A DNA stretch of 64,000 nt from Duganella guangzhouensis (GTDB lineage Bacteria; Pseudomonadota; Gammaproteobacteria; Burkholderiales; Burkholderiaceae_D). Numbering within the stretch: the first letter of the stretch is position 1; each line of letters starts with the position of its first letter. The DNA is taken from contig NZ_WKJK01000013.1 in assembly GCF_009674535.1 (NCBI RefSeq), positions 124,001-188,000 of the forward strand, in the 5' to 3' direction. The position numbers were made by a program, and so were the translations under genes. Shown piece by piece: positions 54,199 to 64,000 of the stretch. The notes below the pieces were generated by a model. That model made no database searches, was not told where the DNA came from, and saw only the letters and a list, made by a program, of their open reading frames with translations.

Positions 54199-56655
54199 AT
54201 GCCCGCATCGCACAACCCTGTCCCGAAACCTTTGACGCTTGCCGTCCGCATCGCTTTTGCCGCCACGCTGGCGCTGAGCCTGAACCCGCCGGCACACGCC
54301 CAGACCGCGCCGGCGGCGGTGGTCACATACGACATCCCGGCCGCACCGCTGGCCGAAGCGCTGACGCTGTACTCGCAGCAGGCCGGGGTAGCGATGGTGA
54401 TGGACGCCAGTCAGTTGCGCGGCCTGCGCGCGCCAGCCCTGCAAGGCAGTTACGCGGTCGAGGAAGGCTTTGCGATCCTGCTGCGCGGCAGCGGCTACAG
54501 CGTGGCGCGCACCGCGGTCGGCTATGTGCTGCGTCCGGCTGGCGTCAGCGCCACGCCGCCGGCCAGCGCCGCTACGTCCGCCGCTCCCGCCGATGCGGTG
54601 CTGGGCGCCGTCACCGTCACCGCCGAGGCCGACAGCGATGGACGCACCGAAGGCAGCGGCCGCTACACCACGAGCGGTCCCAGTCGCACCGCGACCGGCC
54701 TCAATATGACGCTCAAGGAAACCCCGCAAGCGATCAGCATCGTCACCCAGCAGCAGATGCAGGACCAGCACATGCGCTCGCTCGACGATGTGGCCGATGG
54801 CGCCACCGGCCTCACCTACAGCAAGCTGGGCACCGAACGCTCCTACTTCTATTCGCGCGGCAACGCCGTCACCGATCTGCAGATCGACGGCATGTCGACC
54901 AGTCTGGCGGAAAGCTTTTCCACCGACGTGCTGTCGCTGAACAATATGGCGATTTATGACCGGGTTGAGATTGTGCGCGGCGCCAACGGCCTGCTGCAAG
55001 GTTCCGGCAATCCGTCCGCTGTGATTAATCTGGTGCGCAAGCGCCCGACCCGTGAATTCCAGCTCAGCGCCGAAGTCGGTGCGGCGTCATGGGCCGACTA
55101 CACCGGCCAGCTCGATGTATCCGGTTCGCTGAACCAAAGCGGCAGCGTGCGCGGCCGTGCTGTGCTGTACGGGAATCACGCCAACAGCTACCGCAACGGC
55201 GCCGGCACCAACAACAAGCTGCTATATCTGATCGGCGAAGCGGATCTGGCCCCCGCTACCACCGTCAGCTTCGGCCTCACCGCGCAGAAAGACGATCACC
55301 GCGGCTACGACTGGGGCGGACTGCCGATCAAGGCCGACGGCTCGTTCTACGACCTGCCACGCTCGACCTCGCTGGCCGGGCCGTGGGCCCACCTGAACCG
55401 CAACAACTATTCGATCTTCGGCGACCTGACCCATTATTTCGCCAACGGCTGGACCGTCAGCGCCGCCGCCAACGGCATCCGCTCCAAAGCCGACTATCTG
55501 GCCTCGATTTCCACCCGCGTCAGCGGCGACACCTTCCTGCTGAGCACCTCCAACACGCTGTACAACGACCGCCAGTGGTCGCTGAACCTGAAGGCCAACG
55601 GCAACTTCACGCTGTTCGGCCGCGAACATGAACTGATTATCGGCGCCAGCAACCGCAAGGACCATCTGTACTACCCGTACTACTCGGCCACCTCGACCAG
55701 CACCATCGACATCAACGATCCGAACTTCTGGCCGATCCCGCAGCCGGCCATCAACTACGCCAGCAACCTCAACGTCAGCTACCGGCGCAGCGAGCAAGGC
55801 CTGTTCGCGGCCACCCGCCTGCACGCCACCGATGCGCTCAGCGTCATTCTCGGCACCCGCCTCAGCTGGGCCGACTACGCCGTCAAAACCAGCTACGTCA
55901 ACAGCCGCTACGACTCCGGCCGACAGTCTGTGCCGTATGCCGGGCTGGTCTACCAGCTAACGCCGCAGCACTCGCTGTACACCAGCTATACCAACATCTT
56001 TTCGGTGCAGCAATCGTTCGGCCCGAATGGCCTGCTCGATCCGCTCAAGGGACGCAACTATGAAGGCGGCGTGAAAAGCACCTTCTTCGGCGGCCTGAAT
56101 ACGGCGGTTGCCGCGTTCCAGACCGATCAGATCAACCTGCCGGTGGCGCTGAACGTGCCGGCCACCTGCGGCGCGGCCGGCAACAGCAACTGCTACGCCG
56201 CAGGCGCCAAGGTGCGCACGCGCGGGGTGGAACTGGAAGCGTCGGGCGCGCCAGTGACGGGCTTGAATCTGGCGGCAGGCTATACCTACGCCAATCCGAG
56301 TTATGAGGAAGGTCCGAACATCGGCAAACAGTACAACACCGCAATTCCGCGCCGGGTGCTGAAATTGTCCGGCGACTACACGCTACCGGGCGGCCAGTGG
56401 CGGGTCGGCGGCAAGCTGCAGTCGCAAAGCAGTATGTACTACCAGTACACCGGCTACAAGGTGTCGGAAGGCGGCTATAGCGTGCTGGACCTGCATGCCA
56501 ACTATCGCTACAGCCACCACCTGAGCGTCCAGCTCAACATCCGCAACGCGACCGACAAGCACTACTACCAGACCATCCCGCCGACCACCTACTTCCGTGG
56601 CCTGCTGTACGGTGCGCCGCGCAGCTTCGCGGCCACGGTCCGATATGACTACTAA
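54199..56655 (+). CDS. TonB-dependent siderophore receptor with STN signalling domain
   Basis: This 818-residue outer-membrane receptor has a signal peptide at about 1-33 (ending AHAQ) and an STN domain at about 45-115 (YDIPAAPLAEALTLYSQQAGVAMVMD, LQGSYAVEEGFAILLRGSGYSV). The TonB box-like AVTVTAE follows, then the plug (MTLKETPQAISIVTQQQMQDQ, YSRGNAVTDLQIDGM, EIVRGANGLLQGSGNPSAVINLVRKRP) and a 22-strand-type barrel ending in ATVRYDY. STN plus adjacent FecI/FecR means ligand binding induces its own gene. Plug motifs resemble receptors for hydroxamate or mixed siderophores such as FhuE/FpvA types. GAGGAA precedes the ATG. Confidence 0.94.
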   Translation: MPASHNPVPKPLTLAVRIAFAATLALSLNPPAHAQTAPAAVVTYDIPAAPLAEALTLYSQQAGVAMVMDASQLRGLRAPALQGSYAVEEGFAILLRGSGYSVARTAVGYVLRPAGVSATPPASAATSAAPADAVLGAVTVTAEADSDGRTEGSGRYTTSGPSRTATGLNMTLKETPQAISIVTQQQMQDQHMRSLDDVADGATGLTYSKLGTERSYFYSRGNAVTDLQIDGMSTSLAESFSTDVLSLNNMAIYDRVEIVRGANGLLQGSGNPSAVINLVRKRPTREFQLSAEVGAASWADYTGQLDVSGSLNQSGSVRGRAVLYGNHANSYRNGAGTNNKLLYLIGEADLAPATTVSFGLTAQKDDHRGYDWGGLPIKADGSFYDLPRSTSLAGPWAHLNRNNYSIFGDLTHYFANGWTVSAAANGIRSKADYLASISTRVSGDTFLLSTSNTLYNDRQWSLNLKANGNFTLFGREHELIIGASNRKDHLYYPYYSATSTSTIDINDPNFWPIPQPAINYASNLNVSYRRSEQGLFAATRLHATDALSVILGTRLSWADYAVKTSYVNSRYDSGRQSVPYAGLVYQLTPQHSLYTSYTNIFSVQQSFGPNGLLDPLKGRNYEGGVKSTFFGGLNTAVAAFQTDQINLPVALNVPATCGAAGNSNCYAAGAKVRTRGVELEASGAPVTGLNLAAGYTYANPSYEEGPNIGKQYNTAIPRRVLKLSGDYTLPGGQWRVGGKLQSQSSMYYQYTGYKVSEGGYSVLDLHANYRYSHHLSVQLNIRNATDKHYYQTIPPTTYFRGLLYGAPRSFAATVRYDY

Positions 56656-56656
56656 A

Positions 56657-56683
56657 TAAAAAAGGGAGGCCGCGGCCTCCCTT
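56657..56683 (-). terminator. Terminator of rpoD
   Basis: The 22-nt perfect palindrome at 56662-56683 (AAGGGAGGC arms) is followed on the minus strand by an A/T-rich T-run. It lies between the converging receptor and rpoD genes and may serve both. Confidence 0.75.
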
Positions 56684-56688
56684 CTGGT

Positions 56689-59145
<2,457 letters not shown>

Positions 59146-59261
59146 TAAAAATCTCTCAAACGTAGTCGTCAGAAATTACAAAAAAGCTGGCCCCGCGCCG
59201 ACCGCGAGCGGTGCGCATGGGTGGAAATGTTGTAATTTAGCTGACGATTATCTGCGGAATA

Positions 59262-59406
59262 AAAAAAGCCCGCTTCCAGCCACGGGCTTGTTTCTCTGTT
59301 CAGGGAAGAATGAGAAGGGCAAATGAGAAGGGCACGGGCCCTGTGTCAAACCATCCGAATCGCATCCTGTACCAAGCTGAATCGCACTGTCCTGCATAGA
59401 GTGCGT
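59262..59406 (-). ncRNA. Candidate small RNA upstream of rpoD (about 145 nt)
   Basis: On the minus strand a perfect TATAAT (59417-59412) is followed about 6 nt later by a presumed start near 59406. The 5' end can form a 6-bp stem (CGCACT/AGTGCG). A 13-nt direct repeat (AATGAGAAGGGCA-like) lies in the middle. The 3' end is a terminator stem AAGCCCG/CGGGCTT (59266-59289) with a T-run. No frame of useful length lies inside. It may be a separate sRNA or a prematurely terminated rpoD leader. The -35 region is poor. The rest of the 406-bp gap between rpoD and the FinO-domain gene shows only the palindrome at 59517. Confidence 0.45.
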
Positions 59407-59516
59407 CGAGCATTATACACATTTTAGGCCGCGAACGCACACTTACCGACCATCCTAAGCCTATCCTAAGCCTGAGCAATTGAACACAATGGCCTAAAAT
59501 GCACTGCAATCCTATG

Positions 59517-59535
59517 GTCAGCATGATATGCTGAC
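59517..59535. promoter_or_regulatory. Palindrome in the leader of the FinO-domain gene
   Basis: GTCAGCAT-GAT-ATGCTGAC is a perfect 8-bp inverted repeat ending 16 bp before the ATG. It could be an operator or an mRNA hairpin over the ribosome-binding region; the gene has no obvious Shine-Dalgarno. Confidence 0.55.
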
Positions 59536-59551
59536 GGCTGTTGCATAACCT

Positions 59552-60031
59552 ATGAAGTCGATGAACACTAGTCTTACCCCCCAGCCACCGGTAGCCGAAA
59601 CCGCAACCGCTGCGGCCGCGCCGGCGCCTGCCGCCCAAACCCCGCGCAGCCTGCTGAAACAATTGCAGTCCCAATTCCCGGCCTTCCGTGATTTCCTGCC
59701 GCTGTCGATCGGTATCGACAAACAGCTGCTGGCCGTCATGCCTGAGCTCGACCGCAAAACCATGCGCACCGCGCTGGGCATCCATACCGGTTCGCTGCGC
59801 TACCTGAAAGTCATGGAAAAAGCCAAGGTCCGCTACGACCTGGATGGCAAACCAGGCGCCGAAGTGACCGATACCCACCGCGCCCACGCCACCCAGGTGC
59901 TGCAGGAACGCTACAAGAAGGAAGCCGAGCGCAAGAAAGCCGAACGCGAGGCCAAGGCCGCCGAAGAGGCGGCCCGCGTGCACGCCGACAAGCTGAACCA
60001 GCTGGCCGCGAAGTTCTCCAAGAAGGGCTGA
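59552..60031 (+). CDS. ProQ/FinO-domain RNA chaperone
   Basis: This 159-residue protein has an N-terminal disordered Thr/Pro/Ala tract (1-33), a FinO/ProQ domain (about 34-120: RSLLKQLQSQFPAFRDFLPLSIGIDKQL, LDRKTMRTALGIHTGSLRYLKVM) and a Lys/Glu/Ala-rich helical tail (about 120-159). Such proteins bind structured sRNAs and mRNA 3' ends and control their stability and pairing. It lacks the C-terminal Tudor-like domain of E. coli ProQ, as do other beta-proteobacterial members. The ATG at 59552 or the one at 59561 may be the start. It overlaps the exonuclease region by close spacing (1 nt gap). Confidence 0.9.
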   Translation: MKSMNTSLTPQPPVAETATAAAAPAPAAQTPRSLLKQLQSQFPAFRDFLPLSIGIDKQLLAVMPELDRKTMRTALGIHTGSLRYLKVMEKAKVRYDLDGKPGAEVTDTHRAHATQVLQERYKKEAERKKAEREAKAAEEAARVHADKLNQLAAKFSKKG

Positions 60032-60032
60032 G

Positions 60033-60701
60033 TTGGATCTCCACCCAGCGGCGACGCCGGTGGCGGCAGACGATGATCTGCCGCCTTACCATGGCATCGC
60101 CATTGCCGATGTGCAGATGGTGGTCACACCGGAGCAGGTGCTGGCGGCGCGCGATGCGTTGCTGGTCTGCGACGCCATCGGCTTTGATACCGAATCCAAG
60201 CCCACGTTTACGCGGGGCGAAACTTCCACCGGTCCGCATCTGATTCAGTTTGCCACCGACCGCAAAGCCTATCTGTTTCAGATCGGCGCCAGTACCGAAC
60301 CGCATCTGCGCGCCGCGCTGCTGGCCATTCTGGAGCGGCCGTTGCCATTGAAGGTGGGCTTTGGCCTGGCGGACGATGTCAAGCGCTTGCATGCCAAGCT
60401 GGACATCCGCGCCGCCGGCGTGGTCGACCTGTCGGTGGTGTTGCGCACGCCCGGCCAGCGTAACGATCTGGGCGCCAAGACGGCGGTGGCCAAGTTCTTC
60501 GGCCTCAAGCTGCAAAAGTCCAAAAAGATCTCCACTACCAACTGGGCCTTGCCGCGCCTGAACGAAAAACAGATTCTGTACGCGGCCGACGATGCCCAGG
60601 TGGCATTGCGCGTCTACCGTCACTGGATCGGGCTGGGCAACCAACTGCCGACACTGAAGCCGGTCAAACTGCCGAAACCGCCCAAAACCGGGTTATCCTA
60701 G
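60033..60701 (+). CDS. DEDDy 3'-5' exonuclease domain protein (RNase D-like)
   Basis: This 222-residue nuclease has the DEDD core: Exo I with Asp52 and Glu54 (IGFDTESKPTF), Exo II Asp114 or Asp115 (GFGLADDVKRL) and Exo III YAADDAQVALRV (about 183-194), with Tyr marking the DEDDy class. It lacks HRDC domains, so it is not full RNase D; relatives include WRN-type exonucleases. The start is TTG at 60033, with AGAAGGG about 6 nt upstream, directly after the stop of the FinO-domain gene. Co-expression suggests a joint role in RNA processing or turnover. Confidence 0.88.
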   Translation: MDLHPAATPVAADDDLPPYHGIAIADVQMVVTPEQVLAARDALLVCDAIGFDTESKPTFTRGETSTGPHLIQFATDRKAYLFQIGASTEPHLRAALLAILERPLPLKVGFGLADDVKRLHAKLDIRAAGVVDLSVVLRTPGQRNDLGAKTAVAKFFGLKLQKSKKISTTNWALPRLNEKQILYAADDAQVALRVYRHWIGLGNQLPTLKPVKLPKPPKTGLS

Positions 60702-60738
60702 TCACGCGGCCGGCATGGCCGCCTGCATGAGGAGCGGT

Positions 60739-61443
60739 ATGCCGATTATTTCCCGAGTCCTTGCGGCCTGCGCGCTGGCCTGCGCCTGCCTGCCTTTGCG
60801 CGCGGCGGCGCCGGAGACGCTGGAACAACGCCTCGCCGCCTGCCTCACCTGCCACAGCGTGAAGGAACGTGGCGACGCCTACTTTCCGCGCATCGCCGGC
60901 AAGCCGGCCGGTTACCTGTACAACCAGCTGCGCAATTTCCGCGACGGCCGGCGCCAATATCCGATGATGGTCTACATGACGGCGTATTTGCCGGACGCGT
61001 ATCTGCGCGAAATTGCCGACTATTTCGCCAACCAGCATCCGCCCTATCCGCCCGCGCCGGCCGGCAGCGCCGCGTTGGCTGATAGTGCGCAACTGGCGCG
61101 CGGCGAGGCGCTGGTGCGGAACGGCGATCCAGCGAAGAAGATCCCGGCCTGCATGGCCTGCCATGGCGCGGCGCTGACCGGCGTCGAGCCGGCGATTCCC
61201 GGTTTGCTTGGGCTACCCAGCGATTACATCAACGCCCAGTTCGGTGCATGGAAAAGCCAGGCGCGCCGCGCCGCCGCGCCCGACTGCATGGCCACCATTG
61301 CGGCGCGTCTGAATGAAGCCGACGTCGCCGCCGCCTCGGCCTGGTTGGCCCGACAAACGCCTGACGCCAACGCGCGCCCCGCCGCCGCCCTACCCCAACC
61401 CTTGCCGCTGGCCTGTGGCAGCGTAGCGGGAGCGGCAAAATGA
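60739..61443 (+). CDS. Diheme cytochrome c (c4-like)
   Basis: This 234-residue exported protein has a signal peptide at about 1-24 and two c-type heme sites, CLTCH (about 36-40) and CMACH (about 139-143). The RIAGKPAGYLYNQLRNFRDGRR and GLLGLPSDYINAQFGAWKSQARR segments are characteristic of the two-domain cytochrome c4/c553 family. It passes electrons in the periplasm. AGGAG supports the ATG at 60739. Its stop overlaps the next gene's start by 4 nt, so the pair forms one unit. Confidence 0.9.
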   Translation: MPIISRVLAACALACACLPLRAAAPETLEQRLAACLTCHSVKERGDAYFPRIAGKPAGYLYNQLRNFRDGRRQYPMMVYMTAYLPDAYLREIADYFANQHPPYPPAPAGSAALADSAQLARGEALVRNGDPAKKIPACMACHGAALTGVEPAIPGLLGLPSDYINAQFGAWKSQARRAAAPDCMATIAARLNEADVAAASAWLARQTPDANARPAAALPQPLPLACGSVAGAAK

Positions 61444-62714
61444 AGAAAATCATTTATACCGTTATCGCGCTGCTCGGCATCACCGTGCTGGCCGCGCTGG
61501 CGGCGCTGCGTTGGCTGCCGATGGACGATCCCGGCCCGCCGCCCAGCACCGCCGCCGCCGCGCTAACGCCGGCCGAGCGCATCGCCCGTGGCGCCTACCT
61601 GGCCAGGGCCGGCGACTGCATGAGCTGCCACACCGCGCGCGGTGGCGCCGCTTACGCCGGCGGACGCGCGCTGCAAACACCATTCGGCAGCGTCATCTCG
61701 CCCAACATCACGTCCGACCTCGTGCACGGCATTGGCGCCTGGAGCGCCGACAATTTCTGGCAAGCGCTGCACAACGGCAAATCGAAAGATGGCCGCCTGT
61801 TGTACCCAGCCTTCCCCTACCCCAACTACACCCGCATCAGCCGCGACGACGCCGACGCGCTGTACGCCTACCTGCAAACCATCGCGCCGTCCGCGCAACC
61901 GAACCAGCCGCATCGCCTGCGCTTCCCATACAACCAGCAGATCGCGCTAGCCGCATGGCGCACGCTGTATTTCCGGCCGGAGGCGTTTCGCGCCGAACCC
62001 CGACTATCGGCGGCATGGAATCGCGGCGCCTATCTGGTGCAAGGTCCAGGACATTGCAGCGCCTGCCACAGCGCGCGCAATCCGCTCGGCGCATCAGAGG
62101 GAGAGGGACTGTCAGGCGGCATGATCCCGGCGCAAGGATGGTATGCGCCCGCACTCAACGCGCGCGGCGACTGGCGGCGCGAACATCTGACCGCGCTGCT
62201 GAAAACCGGCACCTCGCCACGCTCCACCGTGTTCGGCCCGATGGCGGAAGTGGTGAGCGAGAGTCTGCAGTATCTGAGTGATGGCGACATCGATGCAATT
62301 GCCGTCTATCTGCAGGCACTGCCGCCCGGCGAGCAGCCGCCACCGTTCGAGCGCGACAGCGAAACGCAGGCGGTGGCCTTCCTGCAAGCCGGGGCCAAAT
62401 TGTATGAGCAGCACTGCGTCGATTGCCACGGCGCCGATGGTAGCGGCCAGCCGCCGGCCTATCCGCCACTGGCCGCCAACCGTGCGCTGACGATGGAACT
62501 AGCGGTGAATCCGATCCGCATCGTGCTGAATGGCGGCTTCGCGCCCGGCACTGCGGGCAATCCGCGTCCGTACAGCATGCCGCCGTTCGGGCATAAGTTA
62601 AACGATACCGAAGTGGCGCAGGTGGTGTCCTACCTGCGCAGCGCGTGGGGCAACAACGCGCCGCCGGTCAGCGGCATCGACGTCAACCGCTACCGCGCGA
62701 TACCGCTGGAATGA
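61440..62714 (+). CDS. Triheme cytochrome c (alcohol dehydrogenase cytochrome-subunit-like)
   Basis: This 424-residue protein has an N-terminal membrane anchor (about 4-22) and three heme sites: CMSCH (about 61-65), CSACH (about 205-209) and CVDCH (about 326-330). It is similar throughout to the cytochrome of the molybdenum hydroxylase operon at 26738-27997 (both share GGRALQTPFGSVISPNIT-like and LLYPAFPYPNYTRIS-like segments). No dehydrogenase gene is adjacent, so its electron donor is unknown. Its stop codon abuts the stop of the convergent PilT-like gene with no gap. Confidence 0.9.
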   Translation: MKKIIYTVIALLGITVLAALAALRWLPMDDPGPPPSTAAAALTPAERIARGAYLARAGDCMSCHTARGGAAYAGGRALQTPFGSVISPNITSDLVHGIGAWSADNFWQALHNGKSKDGRLLYPAFPYPNYTRISRDDADALYAYLQTIAPSAQPNQPHRLRFPYNQQIALAAWRTLYFRPEAFRAEPRLSAAWNRGAYLVQGPGHCSACHSARNPLGASEGEGLSGGMIPAQGWYAPALNARGDWRREHLTALLKTGTSPRSTVFGPMAEVVSESLQYLSDGDIDAIAVYLQALPPGEQPPPFERDSETQAVAFLQAGAKLYEQHCVDCHGADGSGQPPAYPPLAANRALTMELAVNPIRIVLNGGFAPGTAGNPRPYSMPPFGHKLNDTEVAQVVSYLRSAWGNNAPPVSGIDVNRYRAIPLE

Positions 62715-63830
62715 TCAGGCCACGAAGCCGATGCGGTCGGTGGTGGCGTTGCGGGCATCGTCGACGCTGATCTTGCCAGCGTCCAGCAGCGTATGCAGCG
62801 AGGTGTTCATGGTGTGGCAGCCATCGCCCGGCTTGTCTTCCATCCAGATGCGCAGGTTGGAAATCTGGCCATTGGCAATCATCTCGGTGACTTCCGGATT
62901 GTTGGTCAGGCACTCGGTGGCGAGGTAATAGCGCTCGCCCTTGAGCGACGGCAACAGCGCCTGGCACAGCACGCCACGCAGGGCATGCGCCAGCGCCTGC
63001 GCCTGCGCTTCGGTATTACCCAGCAGGCGCAGCATCTTTTGCAGGCCCAGCTCGGTCGAACGCGCGTGCAGCGAGGCCAGCACCAGCGGGCCGGCTTCCG
63101 CCAGCGCCAGCGCTTCCTGCGCGGTTTGCGCATCGCGGATTTCACCGATAACGATCACGTCCGGCCGTTCGCGCAGCGCGTCCAGCGCGCCCAGATAAAA
63201 GCTTTCCACGTCGCCGTCAAAGCCGACTTCGCGCTGGGTGATCACGCATTGGCGCTGCGGAATCAGGGTCTCGACCGGGTCTTCGATGGTGATGATGTGG
63301 CCGGAGCGATTCTTGTTGATCTCGTCCAGCATGGAGGCGATGGTGGTCGATTTGCCCTGGCAGGTGTCACCGATAATCAGCACCAGGCCACTGGTCAGGC
63401 GCGCGAACTGCTGCTCGTGCGGGCTCAGGCCCAGCTTGGCCAGCGGCACCGGTTCCTTGGGGAAGCGGCGGATCACGCAGCCCAGGCGCTTGCGGCCCTG
63501 GAAGCTGAAACAGTTGGCGCGGATGCGGGCGGTATGCAGATCGACCGCGCGGTCGAAGGCGCGGTCCTGAATGCGCTCGGCCCAGTTGGGCTCGACCACC
63601 TCAAAGAATTCCTGCAATTCCTCGCGCGTGATGGGGGAGTCGGTGACGGCCACCAGCCCGCCGGGCTGACGCAGCATCAGCGGGCTGTTCTGGTGGATCA
63701 GGATGTCGCTGAAAATCAGCTTGGAGTTCAGCAGATGCAGAATCTGTTCGACCAGCGTGCCGAAGACCGGGTGGTCTTCGTTCTCGATGTAGCTGAGGGT
63801 GCGTATTTGCGACGATTGGTAATGTTCCAT
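62715..63830 (-). CDS. PilT/PilU-like type IV pilus retraction ATPase paralogue
   Basis: This is a 371-residue GspE/PilT-family ATPase. The Walker A is GDTCQGKS (154-161), keeping GKS but replacing the usual PTGSG. The Asp box IEDPVE, Walker B VIVIGEIRD (about 218-226) and His box LASLHARST are intact. The N-terminal domain (1-130) is PilT-like in length, though diverged. No other pilus gene is in the window. It may be a third retraction ATPase beside PilT and PilU. The altered P-loop should still bind nucleotide. Confidence 0.88.
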   Translation of the reverse strand: MEHYQSSQIRTLSYIENEDHPVFGTLVEQILHLLNSKLIFSDILIHQNSPLMLRQPGGLVAVTDSPITREELQEFFEVVEPNWAERIQDRAFDRAVDLHTARIRANCFSFQGRKRLGCVIRRFPKEPVPLAKLGLSPHEQQFARLTSGLVLIIGDTCQGKSTTIASMLDEINKNRSGHIITIEDPVETLIPQRQCVITQREVGFDGDVESFYLGALDALRERPDVIVIGEIRDAQTAQEALALAEAGPLVLASLHARSTELGLQKMLRLLGNTEAQAQALAHALRGVLCQALLPSLKGERYYLATECLTNNPEVTEMIANGQISNLRIWMEDKPGDGCHTMNTSLHTLLDAGKISVDDARNATTDRIGFVA

Positions 63831-63897
63831 CTCTGCTCAAATCTCCGTAGTTGCCGGGTTGATTATAAGAGATATAAATTGCAAATACGAAACTTTT

Positions 63898-64000
63898 TCA
63901 GCTTCTGAGCTTGGGGTAGCGGAAACCGTTGCGTAAATCCATACTGAAGCGCTCGCCGTTGGCGGTGACCTGCACGTGCTCGGGCGGCTCCTCGCCCGCC
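63898..64000 (-). CDS. C-terminal end of an unidentified gene (partial)
   Basis: The last 33 codons of a minus-strand frame run in from the window edge. The peptide is rich in charged residues and contains HVQVTANGERFSMDLRNGF, ending YPKLRS and a TGA stop at 63898-63900. It ends 67 bp before the PilT-like start on the same strand, so it could lie in the same transcription unit. Too short to identify. Confidence 0.4.
   Translation of the reverse strand, partial: AGEEPPEHVQVTANGERFSMDLRNGFRYPKLRS

Overview
The window looks like a chromosome segment of a GC-rich betaproteobacterium, most likely Oxalobacteraceae (Massilia/Duganella/Janthinobacterium-like). The evidence is the gene order ftsK-lolA-rarA-serS divergent from trxB, the hemC-hemD-hemX-hemY operon divergent from ppc, a P-II gene behind nadE, and many TonB-dependent receptors. 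No phage, transposase or CRISPR array was found.

Layout. 0.2-10.8 kb is housekeeping: two identical tRNA-Ser(CGA) genes behind serS, a small exported protein, a lipoprotein, a hydrolase, then rarA, lolA and ftsK, with trxB, an Smr-domain gene and a TRIC-type channel on the other strand. A perfect 63-bp palindrome (3757-3819) precedes rarA's 3' end. 10.8-15.7 kb is a flavin-dependent halogenase plus TonB-dependent receptor operon with a LacI-type operator. 15.9-17.3 kb is a decayed AlbA-type regulator. 17.3-22.7 kb is a sulfate-ester cluster (arylsulfate sulfotransferase, TonB receptor, Tat-exported sulfatase). 22.8-25.3 kb is a P-II protein and NAD synthetase.

25.5-40.6 kb is an accessory region: a molybdenum hydroxylase with its cytochrome c, an Old Yellow Enzyme, a shortened luciferase-like protein, a TauD-type dioxygenase, a chemoreceptor, an orphan periplasmic binding protein, three LysR regulators and one TetR regulator. 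Three scattered promoters in it (Old Yellow Enzyme, luciferase-like, TauD) carry the same inverted repeat, TTTGCG-N5-CGCAAA. Each has a conserved ATT(A/C)TC block and a -10 hexamer at identical distances, with the repeat centred near -66. This is the geometry of a LysR activator, so the three operons look like one regulon.

40.8-52.5 kb returns to core metabolism: a Crp/Fnr regulator, ppa, a persulfide dioxygenase-rhodanese fusion, the heme operon and ppc, then a three-gene operon (GFA protein, sugar dehydrogenase-like beta-propeller, exported hypothetical). 52.5-56.7 kb is a Fur-box-preceded FecI/FecR/siderophore-receptor system. 56.7-64 kb holds rpoD, a candidate small RNA of about 145 nt, a ProQ/FinO-domain RNA chaperone gene, a DEDD exonuclease, two c-type cytochromes and a PilT-like ATPase.

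The strongest candidates for new biology are the three-promoter LysR regulon, the candidate small RNA beside the ProQ-like gene, the halogenase-receptor unit and the sulfatase-receptor-sulfotransferase unit.
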